DNA from: Desulforhopalus vacuolatus
GTDB taxonomy: Bacteria > Desulfobacterota > Desulfobulbia > Desulfobulbales > Desulfocapsaceae
DNA: 43,841 nucleotides
NCBI RefSeq assembly: GCF_016918505.1
Contig: NZ_JAFFPZ010000022.1
Span: 1 to 43,841, forward strand
Direction: 5' to 3'
Every line of letters starts with the position of its first letter. Position 1 is the stretch's first letter. Both the position numbers and the translations under genes were made by a program. A model generated the notes under the pieces. It was not told where the DNA came from. It searched no databases and worked only from the letters and a program-made list of their open reading frames with translations. Shown here piece by piece: positions 1 through 8,462 of this stretch.

Positions 1-2
1 GG

Positions 3-125
3 CAGCCAATGGAAGATCAACAGCGTAAACCCATTTTAGAAAAGTTACACTACCCATGCTCGGGCTATAACTGGCAACAAGCATACATCGAATACTTGGC
101 AAAGAAGAGTCTCAGGTTAGTGTAA
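3..125 (+). CDS. C-terminal end of an unidentified protein (partial)
   Basis: An open frame enters from the left edge and ends with TAA at 123-125, giving 40 residues that include a methionine at residue 3 and finish KKSLRLV. The tail is rich in aromatic and basic residues (HYPCSGYNW, AYIEYL). I do not recognise a family. It reads toward the small ORF and the nucleotidyltransferase that follow, but an AT-rich gap of about 125 bp with A and T tracts at 226-244 separates them, so it may end a different transcript. Confidence 0.4.
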   Translation, partial: QPMEDQQRKPILEKLHYPCSGYNWQQAYIEYLAKKSLRLV

Positions 126-250
126 TGCGAAAACGGGGAATAAAGCGTAAACCACTCATCTTAGTATAGAGTTAAAATGAAGATCATCTCTTGCTTGACA
201 ACATCTTGAATGTTTGACGTTTTTTTAAAAAAAAATATTTTTTTTGCAAG

Positions 251-559
251 GTGCGAAATATAAGTTCTATGATTCCCCATCGTTTATTGAATCCAGATTT
301 TGCTCCTTTGGAGCCTAAGGTTACTGATATCATTTTTCCGCAGTTTACCCATGATGCAGAACCCGGCTTGCATGAAATATCTCCTGCCAGGAGCAGTCTG
401 TATCTGCTTCGTTCCCACGTTAATGCCCGTAACCTGCAAGGGCATGGTGTCTCTGCAATGGCAGCAATAGTCAAGCAGTGCCGGTCATTCACGCTCAGTT
501 ATGGCAGTTTCGATGACCTTCCGCACATCTTCAACTCAGATTCAAGGTTGTTTACATGA
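251..559 (+). CDS. Small hypothetical protein coupled to the downstream nucleotidyltransferase
   Basis: A 102-residue frame from GTG at 251; an ATG at 269 would give 96 residues. It has no membrane segment and no motif I recognise. Its stop overlaps the ATG of the next gene in an ATGA arrangement (556-559), which suggests translational coupling and is the main reason to believe it. There is no good Shine-Dalgarno before either start, and an opposing frame of equal length overlaps it at 184-492. Real existence is therefore uncertain. In related loci a small peptide-chaperone-like or regulator gene often precedes this nucleotidyltransferase family, but nothing here proves that. Confidence 0.35.
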   Translation: MRNISSMIPHRLLNPDFAPLEPKVTDIIFPQFTHDAEPGLHEISPARSSLYLLRSHVNARNLQGHGVSAMAAIVKQCRSFTLSYGSFDDLPHIFNSDSRLFT

Positions 560-1674
560 AACGCTATCCGATACTTGAAGTTTGTGCCAGGGTTGAAGGC
601 CATGAGGTGCAGCATCAGATGTTGCGGGAGTATTGCCAGAATTTTAATGACTGGCAGGGGTTGCTGGTGAGAGCTGAGCGTGAGGGGATGGCTCCATTAT
701 TGCGCAAGCACATTCTGGAATCCGAGGCCGAAATTCCGGCAACTGTTCGCAGGAGTTTAAGCCTTCTCTATAAACGCCACAAAAAACAGGCTGTTGTACG
801 GTTGAAGGTTCTTGAGGATATACTTCAGTTGTTTGAGCAGCATCAGTTAACTCCGATCCTGCTGAAAGGTTCTGCACTGTGTTTGACACTTTATCCCGAT
901 CCAGCCCTTCGTCCTATGCGGGATATGGACATTCTATTCAGCAGAGCTGAGGTTGACAAAGCGCAGGGGTTGTTGCGTGATGCAGGTTTTGAACAGGCCA
1001 ATTCTCCGATACCACCAGATCATCATCACTTGCCAGCCCTGCATAAGACCATTGATGATATAAAAGTCTGTTTTGAACTGCACCGGGGATTATATCCGAA
1101 CTGTCCGCCATACTATCCTGTGGTTGATTTCTATAAGTTAATGGAAGCTGGCCAGATGATTCAGGTTGGTGAGGTGGATGTTTTAACTTTTAGTCATGAA
1201 GAGACTCTTCATTATCTGTATCAACATGCATTGCGAGCACCTCTTACATACGAGTCATATAAACTGATTAATATTGCAGACATTATTGGCTACACAGAAA
1301 AGTATATTGAAACACTTGAATGGCAGATGATCCAAAAGAGGTTCCCTTTGCTCTTTAATGCATTACCACTTATGCAACACGTATCACCCTGGAATCGTCA
1401 GAATGTTTCTGAAGATATTATTGCATCAGTGCAGAAAGAGAGGACTGTCGACCTTGCATCTTTCAATGGTTGGCCCCATAGAAGATTAAAAGATTTTAAG
1501 GCAAATGGAATTGGAGTATCCAAGATTTTAAAGGAGACCTTCTTACCATCCATCTGGTGGACACAGATCTATTATGGGAAGACAGGATATCGAGGGTATC
1601 TCAATGCTGTTGCACTTAAACACCCACGACATATCTTGTGGTGGAAGCGGTTGTACTCTTCTTTAACGGGATAA
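556..1674 (+). CDS. Uncharacterised nucleotidyltransferase family protein (NTP_transf_5-like)
   Basis: A 372-residue soluble protein. Near residues 96-125 it has ILLKGSALCLTLYPDPALRPMRDMDIL split by a few residues: the LKG start, the R-P-M-R-D-M-D core and the paired aspartates are the signature of the uncharacterised nucleotidyltransferase family (PF14907), a relative of the DNA polymerase beta superfamily in which the DxD pair binds metal. Members sit in polysaccharide and peptide-modification loci, and their substrate is unknown. The C-terminal half is helical and rich in Trp, Tyr and His. It overlaps the small ORF upstream by 4 bp and converges with the M20 gene on the minus strand only about 40 bp downstream. 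Confidence 0.7.
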   Translation: MKRYPILEVCARVEGHEVQHQMLREYCQNFNDWQGLLVRAEREGMAPLLRKHILESEAEIPATVRRSLSLLYKRHKKQAVVRLKVLEDILQLFEQHQLTPILLKGSALCLTLYPDPALRPMRDMDILFSRAEVDKAQGLLRDAGFEQANSPIPPDHHHLPALHKTIDDIKVCFELHRGLYPNCPPYYPVVDFYKLMEAGQMIQVGEVDVLTFSHEETLHYLYQHALRAPLTYESYKLINIADIIGYTEKYIETLEWQMIQKRFPLLFNALPLMQHVSPWNRQNVSEDIIASVQKERTVDLASFNGWPHRRLKDFKANGIGVSKILKETFLPSIWWTQIYYGKTGYRGYLNAVALKHPRHILWWKRLYSSLTG

Positions 1675-1716
1675 AAAAATTTGCAGGGTGAGTGATCCGT
1701 AATTTATATGACGAGG

Positions 1717-2895
1717 TCAGCAGTTCCTTGCGTTTGATATTTCCATCACCAGATTGCAAAGATATTTGACACCGGTTCCAAGGACCTCTTCATTGAATGC
1801 AAAATGAGAGTTGTGGTGCGGTGCACAACCCGGAGTGCCGATACCTATAAAGGCATAACATCCCGGAACCTGTTCAAGATAAAAAGCCATGTCTTCCCCT
1901 CCCATTGTCGCTTCGGCTTCAATGACATTTTCAGAGCCGACGGTTTCAGCTGCGGCCTGACGGGCAATTTCTGTTACCGCGCTGTCATTGATCAGAGGGG
2001 GATAACCAGGTTGATAATCCAGTTTGTATTTGACCCCGGCTGCTGTGCAAACGCCGTTTATCATGGGCTCCAGTCGGGACTCCCAGCCTTTCCATACCTC
2101 TTTGTCGAGAGTTCGTGTGGTCCCTGACAGATGAACCTTGTCGGGAATAATATTGAAGGCAGTTCCACCTTGAATTGTCCCGATGGTAACGACTGTGGGG
2201 GACAATGGATTCATCTGCCGGCTGACAACACGCTGAAGAGTGTTAATAACCTGTGCCGCTGCATCGACAGGGTCTTTACAGAGATGGGGCATGGCTCCAT
2301 GGCCGCCTTTGCCGATTATATCAAGGTCGAAACGATCCATTGCCGCCATGAGCGGGCCGGCCTTGAGTGCAATTTTATTTTCAGGAATAGAGGCCCAGAG
2401 ATGAAGACCGAGGGCATAGTCAACTTTCGGATTGTCAAGCACGCCCTCCTCTATCATCAGCTTTGCACCCCCCGGGCCCTCTTCAGCTGGCTGAAAGACA
2501 AATTTAATCTGTCCACTGAACTGGTTTTTTAACTCCTTGAGGATCAGTGCTGTTCCAAGGAGGATTGCTATATGACCGTCGTGACCGCAGGCGTGCATGA
2601 ACCCCGGGTGGGTGGAAGCGAAGGGGAGGCCGGTTTCCTCTGCAATCGGCAGTCCGTCTATATCTGATCGAAGCAGAAGTGTTTTCCCTGGACCGTTTCC
2701 CTTGAGAAGGGCTGTAACTCCAGTTTTGGCAATGCCGGTTGTGACTTCAAAACCTGCCTGTTCCAGCGTTCTGGCGATAAATGACGACGTTTTAACTTCG
2801 TTGAAACCTGTTTCTGGAATTTTATGCAGCGCACGTCGCAGTTCAATAATACCAGGCAGTTTTGTCTGCACATACTCTTTAATTTTTTGTTTCAT
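1717..2895 (-). CDS. M20 family amidohydrolase (N-acyl-amino-acid / hippurate hydrolase type)
   Basis: A 392-residue cytoplasmic dinuclear metallohydrolase of the M20D (amidohydrolase) group, which releases free amino acids from N-acyl or other conjugates. Metal-binding motifs are visible: SDIDGLP at 77-83, HACGHDGH at 101-108 and QPAEEGPGGA at 135-144 with the catalytic glutamate pair. The lid domain follows from about residue 185, and the last ligand region is near HHNSHF close to the C-terminus. Length is normal for the family. It lies downstream of the symporter on the same strand, with a strong hairpin between them, so it may be partly separately expressed. The substrate cannot be read from sequence. 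Confidence 0.88.
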   Translation of the reverse strand: MKQKIKEYVQTKLPGIIELRRALHKIPETGFNEVKTSSFIARTLEQAGFEVTTGIAKTGVTALLKGNGPGKTLLLRSDIDGLPIAEETGLPFASTHPGFMHACGHDGHIAILLGTALILKELKNQFSGQIKFVFQPAEEGPGGAKLMIEEGVLDNPKVDYALGLHLWASIPENKIALKAGPLMAAMDRFDLDIIGKGGHGAMPHLCKDPVDAAAQVINTLQRVVSRQMNPLSPTVVTIGTIQGGTAFNIIPDKVHLSGTTRTLDKEVWKGWESRLEPMINGVCTAAGVKYKLDYQPGYPPLINDSAVTEIARQAAAETVGSENVIEAEATMGGEDMAFYLEQVPGCYAFIGIGTPGCAPHHNSHFAFNEEVLGTGVKYLCNLVMEISNARNC

Positions 2896-2917
2896 AACGA
2901 TTTTCTGAGTGGAGTGT

Positions 2918-2980
2918 GAAAAAATAAGGTGCAGACGACAACCTGTCCTGTTCCCTGAACAGGTTGTCTGCCCCTTTTTT
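2918..2980 (-). terminator. Bidirectional intrinsic terminator after the symporter gene
   Basis: Inverted repeat GACAACCTGT (2937-2946) and ACAGGTTGTC (2959-2968), extended by GCA/TGC with a small bulge. It has a T-run on the plus side (2975-2980) and, read on the minus strand, a TTATTTTTTC tract (2919-2928). On the minus strand it would end the symporter transcript before the amidohydrolase gene. The plus-side T-run overlaps the symporter stop codon. Confidence 0.7.
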
Positions 2981-4436
2981 ACAGGTTGATAAATTTATCC
3001 ACGTGTTTCTTGTCCATGGGAGGCGTAAGAAAAGAAACGACAATAAGAACAATAAAATTAAGAATCAAACCTTGCAGGCCTGGGTGGATTCCGGCATATT
3101 TCGGGACAATTTGAAGGACGATCAGATAGTTGAAAACAACTCCCGTGATCACCCCGCAAATAACTCCTGCCTTTGTTGCCCGGGGCCAGAAGAAGGTGGC
3201 GATCGTTACCGGCAGCAGCTGCACAATGGAACCATACGCTCCAAGGAGCAGAGAAACGATGGTTTGACCACCAAAAATTGCAACCATATAACTGATCAAT
3301 CCAAAACCAATAACTGAAACCCGAATCCATACCGTTGCTTCTTTCTGAGTATGTTTTTTCTTTTTCAGTGGTTCAATCAGGTCCTGAGTGAAGATGGCCC
3401 CGGCTGCATGGGTAATTGTGTCCTGGGTGGACATGGCTGCTGCGAGAGCTGCGGCAAGAACAAGTCCGATGGCGAGTGGACTGAAGTTCATATTGGCAAA
3501 CATCCACGGAAGAATTTTGTCCGGGGCACCAAGGGTTTGCGGGTCAACTTGCAGGATGCCGGCAAAACCGATAAAAAGAACTGGAACAAGAAAAATGGCA
3601 AAAGTAGGGTACCACATGATGGTTCTTTTCAGGGTCTTTTCGCTCTCTGCTGTATAGGCTTTCATGAAAAGGTGGGGCCACATGGAAAAGCCAAGAACGG
3701 AGACAATCAAGGCGGAAGCATAAGGCATATAGTCCATTTTTGTTCCGGGACCAACCAGAAGGTGAGTCGGCATTGCTTCAGCAATTTTTGTGAACATGGC
3801 TGTAGGGCTGCCGTATAGAGAATACGCGAAGTAGAGGCCGAGTACCCAGGCGGTGACTACCATGAAAACACCTTGAAACACGTTGGTCCATGCAACAGCC
3901 CGGACCCCGCCATAGAAGACATAGGCGACAACAACAACATAGGCAATAAGTGCACCTGCCCAGAAAGGGATTCTGCCTCCGGAAGCTATTTCAAAGACAT
4001 ACGCACTGCCTTTCATCTGCAGAGTGATGTACTGGATAAAGGCCAGGATTGAGATAATGGCGATTATGATGGAGAGAGCTTTGGATTGAAAGCGATCAGC
4101 AAAAAGTTGTGCCTGAGTTACATATTTAAATTTTTGTCCCGCTCGTGCAGCCTTTGGTCCCCAGATCCACCAGGGGACGAGGCCCAGAGCGCAGTATCCC
4201 ATAATATAGTAAGAGGCTGCCCCTTTTGAGTAGGCCCATCCCGGGCCTCCCAGATAGGCAAATGCGCTGAAAATGGCACCTCCCATCAAAAAATAAAGTA
4301 CAATAAAGCCCAGGCTGCGGTTTGCGGCAATGTACTCCTGTACCGAGTTTTCTCTGCCCCGCCCGGCAAAGGCTCCGATGCAGAATACGATGCAGAGATA
4401 AAGCAGTATGACTCCGAGGGTAATTATCCAGTCCAT
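2979..4436 (-). CDS. Sodium:solute symporter family protein
   Basis: A 485-residue inner-membrane protein with about 13 hydrophobic segments, starting with WIITLGVILLYLCIVFCIGAF. The SSS pattern is clear: a GREN..EY.AANRSLG stretch after the first helix, a GGAIFSAFAYLGGPGWAYSKG segment in helix 2 (written in two parts it is GGAIFSAFAYLGG and PGWAYSKG), and late helices ending in a short cytoplasmic tail. Such proteins couple sodium influx to import of a carboxylate, amino acid or sugar. Its start overlaps the stop of the small upstream gene by one base (TAATG), so the two are translated together. The downstream amidohydrolase hints at uptake of an acylated amino acid or similar compound; that is inference. 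Confidence 0.9.
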   Translation of the reverse strand: MDWIITLGVILLYLCIVFCIGAFAGRGRENSVQEYIAANRSLGFIVLYFLMGGAIFSAFAYLGGPGWAYSKGAASYYIMGYCALGLVPWWIWGPKAARAGQKFKYVTQAQLFADRFQSKALSIIIAIISILAFIQYITLQMKGSAYVFEIASGGRIPFWAGALIAYVVVVAYVFYGGVRAVAWTNVFQGVFMVVTAWVLGLYFAYSLYGSPTAMFTKIAEAMPTHLLVGPGTKMDYMPYASALIVSVLGFSMWPHLFMKAYTAESEKTLKRTIMWYPTFAIFLVPVLFIGFAGILQVDPQTLGAPDKILPWMFANMNFSPLAIGLVLAAALAAAMSTQDTITHAAGAIFTQDLIEPLKKKKHTQKEATVWIRVSVIGFGLISYMVAIFGGQTIVSLLLGAYGSIVQLLPVTIATFFWPRATKAGVICGVITGVVFNYLIVLQIVPKYAGIHPGLQGLILNFIVLIVVSFLTPPMDKKHVDKFINL

Positions 4437-4696
4437 TATTTTGTCCCCTTATCTGAGAGATAGAGTGCTGTCAGTATGACAAATTCAGCAGCAATCAGCA
4501 TGACCACTGTAAACAGGCCCAATGGCATGCCCCAGATAATGGGAAACACTTTATTGGCAAACAGCCAGTAAAATGCCTGCGCGAGAGTGATAAGTGCCAG
4601 CAGTGTAAAAAATACAATGGCTTTGATTTTGTCTTTCTGTGGGGTGCCAGGTCTGAAGAGTTGCAGGCCCGGACCGATTTTGTCTCTGTCTCCCAT
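4436..4696 (-). CDS. Small two-helix membrane protein, symporter partner (DUF3311/DUF997-like)
   Basis: An 86-residue protein with hydrophobic helices at about 26-48 and 52-78, joined by a tight turn containing PIIWGMPLG. Proteins of this size and topology are commonly encoded directly upstream of SSS symporters (YhdT beside PanF is the known example) and may be an accessory subunit. The one-base overlap with the symporter start supports a functional pair. A good ribosome site (AGGAGATG on the minus strand at about 4700-4707) precedes the ATG. I cannot choose between the several small families of this type by eye. Confidence 0.75.
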   Translation of the reverse strand: MGDRDKIGPGLQLFRPGTPQKDKIKAIVFFTLLALITLAQAFYWLFANKVFPIIWGMPLGLFTVVMLIAAEFVILTALYLSDKGTK

Positions 4697-4890
4697 GGTA
4701 CATCTCCTGTGATTGAAAAAATTAAAATGAAAAAAATAAAGGATACACCCCTGCTGTAAAAGCGAAATGTTTCCAACATGTTAAAGAACTATACTGCGTC
4801 AAGAGTGGTTTCACAATAAACACCATAATTGTAATATGAGGGTCCCATGAGAACTTCTACAATAACTTTCTCCCCTGACAGGAGCACGAA

Positions 4891-5382
4891 ATGAGCAACA
4901 CGTATCAGAGAACCTATCCTATTTCCTGGGACCAGCTTCACCGGGACGCGCGCGCCCTGTCGTGCCTGCTGCTTGATACCGGAAAATTCTTTAAGGGGAT
5001 CATCGCCATCACCCGCGGCGGTCTTGTCCCGGCGGCGATTATTGCCCGTGAACTGGATATCCACAAGGTGGATACCATCTGCATTTCCAGCTACGACTGG
5101 AAAGATAAAAAGAGTGAGGCGCAAATTCTCAAGGGATTTACCGGTGGTGGAGATGGCGAGGGGTGGCTGTTGATTGACGACCTTGTTGACACCGGCAACA
5201 CTGCGCAGATTGTGAAGAATCTCGTTCCCAAAGCACACTTTGCCACGGTTTATGCCAAGCCCGCCGGTAAGCCGCTGGTGGATACCTTTGTCACAGAGGT
5301 CAACCAGGAAACGTGGATTCTCTTCCCCTGGGATACTGAAACGACCTTTGTTGAACCTCTTGCCGTACGGGAACGGCTGTGA
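4891..5382 (+). CDS. gpt: Xanthine-guanine phosphoribosyltransferase
   Basis: A 163-residue purine salvage enzyme that joins xanthine or guanine to PRPP to give XMP or GMP. Visible features are the phosphate loop TRGGLVPA (41-48), the PRPP motif LLIDDLVDTG (93-102) and the C-terminal purine-binding FPWDTE (145-150), the arrangement of E. coli Gpt, which is about 10 residues shorter. A CAGGAGC ribosome site precedes the ATG. The stop overlaps the GTG start of the ABC ATPase gene, so the enzyme is coupled to a transporter gene of the sugar/nucleoside class, which fits uptake and salvage of purines. The 194-bp divergent gap upstream holds no purine-riboswitch core that I can find. Confidence 0.9.
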   Translation: MSNTYQRTYPISWDQLHRDARALSCLLLDTGKFFKGIIAITRGGLVPAAIIARELDIHKVDTICISSYDWKDKKSEAQILKGFTGGGDGEGWLLIDDLVDTGNTAQIVKNLVPKAHFATVYAKPAGKPLVDTFVTEVNQETWILFPWDTETTFVEPLAVRERL

Positions 5383-6890
5383 GTGAGGTGTTGATCCGGT
5401 TGGAAGGGATCAGCAAATCCTTCGGCAAGGTTCGGGCGAACAGCAATGTGAGCCTGGAGATTGTCGGTGGTCGAGTGCTCGCGCTGCTCGGAGAAAACGG
5501 CGCGGGAAAATCGACTCTGATGTCGATTCTTGCCGGACAGCTGCGGCCGGACTCCGGCACTGTCTCTGCCCGTGGCCAGGTGCTGCATCTTACTTCGCCG
5601 GAGGAGGCGATTGCTGCCGGTATCGGTATGGTCTATCAGCATTTCAAACTGGTGGAAGCGATGACAGTGGCGGAAAATGTCTTCCTTGGTCACAGGCAGA
5701 TGTTCCTCAACCGGCGGAGAATGGAGGTTGAGGTGGAGGCTCTTGCCTCGCGGTTCGGCATGTCCGTGAAACCCTCCGCAGTGATTCGGGATCTCTCCAT
5801 GGGTGAACGGCAGCAGGTAGAGATTCTCAAACTGCTCTACCGCAGGTCTGAGGTGCTGATTTTTGATGAACCTACCGCCGTGCTCACTCCTGCAGAGGCG
5901 GAGAACCTCTTTGCCACCATGCGCCTGATGCTGGCGCAGGGTAAGGGAATTGTCTTTATCAGCCACAAGCTCGAAGAGGTTATGTCGGTGGCCGATGATA
6001 TTGCCATTCTGCGGCGGGGCGAGATTGTTGACACCGTGCCGGTCAAGGATGTTTCATCCACCGCCGATCTGGCGGAGCGGATGGTGGGTCGGAAGGTGTT
6101 GCTTGAGGTGGAAAAAAAGTCGGTGGAGATCCGGCAACAGGTCCTTTCCCTCGACGGCCTCGGCTGGAGTGAGCAGGATGGCGGGGTGTCGTTTGAACTG
6201 CGTCAGGGGGAAATTCTCGGTATCGTCGGCGTGGCGGGTAATGGACAGAAGGAGCTGGTGGAGACGGTCTGCGGCATGTGCAAACCACACTCCGGTACGG
6301 TGCGTATCCTTGGCAGGGAGTGGGGAGAGTTCTTCCGCACCGCCGCCGACGATCCCGAGAACACGCTTGCCTGGATCGCTGAGGATCGCCAGGGGCTTGC
6401 CACCTGTCCAAGCCTTGATCTGCTCGACAATTTTCTCCTCACCACCCGCCGCAGTTTCTCCAGGGGACCCGGTAAATTTTTCCTTTTTCGGGAAGAGGCG
6501 CGTAAACGTGCAGAATATCTGCTCAAGACCTTCGACGTCCGCCCGCCAGACCTCTCCGCTGCCGGCTGGCAACTCTCCGGCGGGAATCTGCAGAAGATGG
6601 TTCTTGCCCGTGAATTTTACCGTAAACCGCGGCTCATCGTTGCCGAGCAGCCCACCCAGGGACTTGATATCTCTGCCATGGAAGAGGTGTGGAAGCTTTT
6701 GCTCAAGGCTCGTGAAGCCGCAGGAATTCTTCTTGTAACCGGCGACCTTACCGAGGCTCTGACCCTTTCCGACCGCATTGGCGTGATGTTTGACGGCCGC
6801 CTGCTCGCCTGTTTTCCGGTAGAGGATACGGTAAACCTCGCGGCTGTGCCGCAGATGATGGCGGGGATATGTGAGGAGTGTGCAGCGTAA
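5379..6890 (+). CDS. ABC transporter ATP-binding protein, BMP-type nucleoside/sugar class (tandem ATPase domains)
   Basis: A 503-residue protein with two ABC domains. The first is complete: Walker A GENGAGKST (38-46), signature LSMGE (139-143), Walker B VLIFDE (159-164), switch His 196. The second has the degenerate P-loop GVAGNGQKEL (284-293), signature LSGGNLQK (399-406) and AEQPTQGLD. This asymmetry, and MVYQHFKLV in the Q-loop region, are typical of the general nucleoside/simple-sugar importers (NupO, YufO). Those need two permeases and a BMP lipoprotein, but none is nearby: the next gene is a diguanylate cyclase. GTG start, 4-bp overlap with gpt. Either the partners are elsewhere or the ATPase is shared between systems. 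Confidence 0.9.
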   Translation: MSEVLIRLEGISKSFGKVRANSNVSLEIVGGRVLALLGENGAGKSTLMSILAGQLRPDSGTVSARGQVLHLTSPEEAIAAGIGMVYQHFKLVEAMTVAENVFLGHRQMFLNRRRMEVEVEALASRFGMSVKPSAVIRDLSMGERQQVEILKLLYRRSEVLIFDEPTAVLTPAEAENLFATMRLMLAQGKGIVFISHKLEEVMSVADDIAILRRGEIVDTVPVKDVSSTADLAERMVGRKVLLEVEKKSVEIRQQVLSLDGLGWSEQDGGVSFELRQGEILGIVGVAGNGQKELVETVCGMCKPHSGTVRILGREWGEFFRTAADDPENTLAWIAEDRQGLATCPSLDLLDNFLLTTRRSFSRGPGKFFLFREEARKRAEYLLKTFDVRPPDLSAAGWQLSGGNLQKMVLAREFYRKPRLIVAEQPTQGLDISAMEEVWKLLLKAREAAGILLVTGDLTEALTLSDRIGVMFDGRLLACFPVEDTVNLAAVPQMMAGICEECAA

Positions 6891-6905
6891 AAAAGGAGTA
6901 ACGAC

Positions 6906-8189
6906 ATGAAAAAAAACATCTTTACATTTATTTTCCAGTCTCCTGATAGCGAGGTTGAGGAAGGAGCAGGGGGTGTTGAACGTCACAAGGTGAATCGGAT
7001 CCGCTGGGGGTTCCTGTTTGTCATAACTCTTCTCTGGTTTCTTTTTATATATATCCTGTTCTACTGGAACCTGTCCCGCAGTCGAGAATTTCACATCGGA
7101 GAGAATGTTCGTGCCGCCCGATCCTTTTTTGAAATGGTCGTTGTTGCCCGGCGCTGGAACGCCGAACAGGGAGGTGTTTATGTCCCGGTGACCGATAAAC
7201 TCCAGCCCAATCCGTGGCTGAAGGATCCTCTGCGGGATGTTGTCACCCGTGGAGGAATGGAACTTACCATGATTAACCCCGCTTTTATGACCCGTCTCAT
7301 CTCTGAGGATTCCAGCACGAGCAAACTCGTCGATTTCCATATCACCAGCCTCAAGCCTCTTCGACCCGGTAATGCGGCCCGGGCGTGGGAGAAAGATCCT
7401 CTTAAGGATTTTGAAAGGAAGAAGATAAAAGAGTACTGGTATGTGGACGATACAAGGGAAAGGTTTCACTATATCGCGCCGCTCTATACAGAGGAGAGCT
7501 GCCTTGACTGCCACAGGGAGCAGGGCTATAAGGTGGGGGATATCCGGGGCGGGATCAGCGTAAATTTTCATATTCCCGAGCAGCGTATCTGGCCGCTCGC
7601 GGTCAATATGCTGCTGGTTGGCGGGGTGGGAGCCGCAATAATACTCTTCTTTGGCCGTCAGCTTATCCGTTCCTTTGATACTGTTGAAAAGCTGGCAGAG
7701 GTAGACAGCCTCACAAAGCTCGCCAATCGGCGTCGTTTCTCCCTGACATTTCACCGGGAGTTTTCCCTCGCCCGGCGAAACGGAACGTCTTTGTCCATGA
7801 TCCTCTGCGATATCGATTATTTCAAGCCGTACAATGACAATTACGGCCATCCGGAAGGTGACAACTGCCTGCGCCACGTTGCCAGGGCCCTCGCTGAAGA
7901 GATCAAGCGCCCTGGAGACCTGCTCGCCCGCTACGGCGGTGAGGAGTTCATTGTCATCCTGCCGGAGACCAGCGCAGAGGGCTGTCGGAGGGTTGCAGAG
8001 TTGCTGCGGGAGAAGGTGGAGCAGCAGCACATCCCCCATGAATTCGGAGCCGGAAGTCCATGGTTGACGATGAGTTTCGGCTGCAGTACTTTCTGCGACG
8101 AGGATATTTCAGAGGAGGAATTTCTTAATCGGGTTGATCAGGCACTCTACCGCGCGAAAGAGAAGGGGCGAAACAGGGTTGAGGGGTAA
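6906..8189 (+). CDS. Membrane diguanylate cyclase with Tll0287-like c-type haem sensor domain
   Basis: A 427-residue protein: cytoplasmic head, TM1 at about 34-54, a periplasmic domain of about 175 residues, TM2 at 229-250, then a GGDEF domain. The periplasmic part has the DUF3365/Tll0287-like pattern with a single CLDCH (199-203) for covalent haem c, so redox state or a gas ligand may be the input. The cyclase domain has GGEEF (344-348), and RPGD (335-338) five residues before it forms the inhibitory c-di-GMP I-site, so it should be active and product-inhibited. An AAGGAG site precedes the ATG, 15 bp after the ABC ATPase gene, so the three genes form one transcript. Confidence 0.9.
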   Translation: MKKNIFTFIFQSPDSEVEEGAGGVERHKVNRIRWGFLFVITLLWFLFIYILFYWNLSRSREFHIGENVRAARSFFEMVVVARRWNAEQGGVYVPVTDKLQPNPWLKDPLRDVVTRGGMELTMINPAFMTRLISEDSSTSKLVDFHITSLKPLRPGNAARAWEKDPLKDFERKKIKEYWYVDDTRERFHYIAPLYTEESCLDCHREQGYKVGDIRGGISVNFHIPEQRIWPLAVNMLLVGGVGAAIILFFGRQLIRSFDTVEKLAEVDSLTKLANRRRFSLTFHREFSLARRNGTSLSMILCDIDYFKPYNDNYGHPEGDNCLRHVARALAEEIKRPGDLLARYGGEEFIVILPETSAEGCRRVAELLREKVEQQHIPHEFGAGSPWLTMSFGCSTFCDEDISEEEFLNRVDQALYRAKEKGRNRVEG

Positions 8190-8462
8190 AGCCGGAAGGA
8201 ATTTCTTCTGCTGTATTTTTTCTGTTCTGAATTCTTCTTCTGTGGAAGTTGGCAGCCGGGAGAGTGTTATATTGTTATTTTAAGTTTTGAAATATCTTAA
8301 AAAAAACAGTGTGTTAATAGATAATAATTACATATATGTTATAAAAATATAAAAAATATCGATAATTGCTTTGGAGTGTGGCATTATGACCATTATGTCG
8401 AATTTTTCCATGCGTTATCCGAGTGCTGGTGGACAGAATGTGGGGCTGAGAAAGGAGTCAGC
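8190..8462 (+). promoter_or_regulatory. AT-rich gap preceding the catabolic block, probable promoter region
   Basis: The gap holds no gene I can support. Its middle (8265-8370) is strongly AT-rich with A and T tracts, unlike the GC-rich genes on either side, and it lies before the first gene of a long same-strand block. I see no clean -35/-10 pair and no sigma-54 box. An AAAGGAG ribosome site closes the region at about 8451-8457. Confidence 0.35.

Noticed and set aside
2131-2532. 133-codon plus-strand frame inside the M20 gene
   Set aside because: Antisense to conserved metal-binding motifs; no independent support.
4697-4890. Purine riboswitch upstream of gpt
   Set aside because: I could not find the conserved purine-aptamer core or its flanking stem, so a riboswitch call is not supported.
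6054-8039. 661-codon open frame on the minus strand across the ABC ATPase and GGDEF genes
   Set aside because: It lies antisense to two genes with complete, well-ordered motifs and its own translation shows no family features; long antisense frames are common in GC-rich genes.
8340-8400. Sigma-54 promoter before the DUF2848 gene
   Set aside because: TTGGAGTGTGGCATTATG lacks the GG/GC spacing of the -24/-12 boxes.
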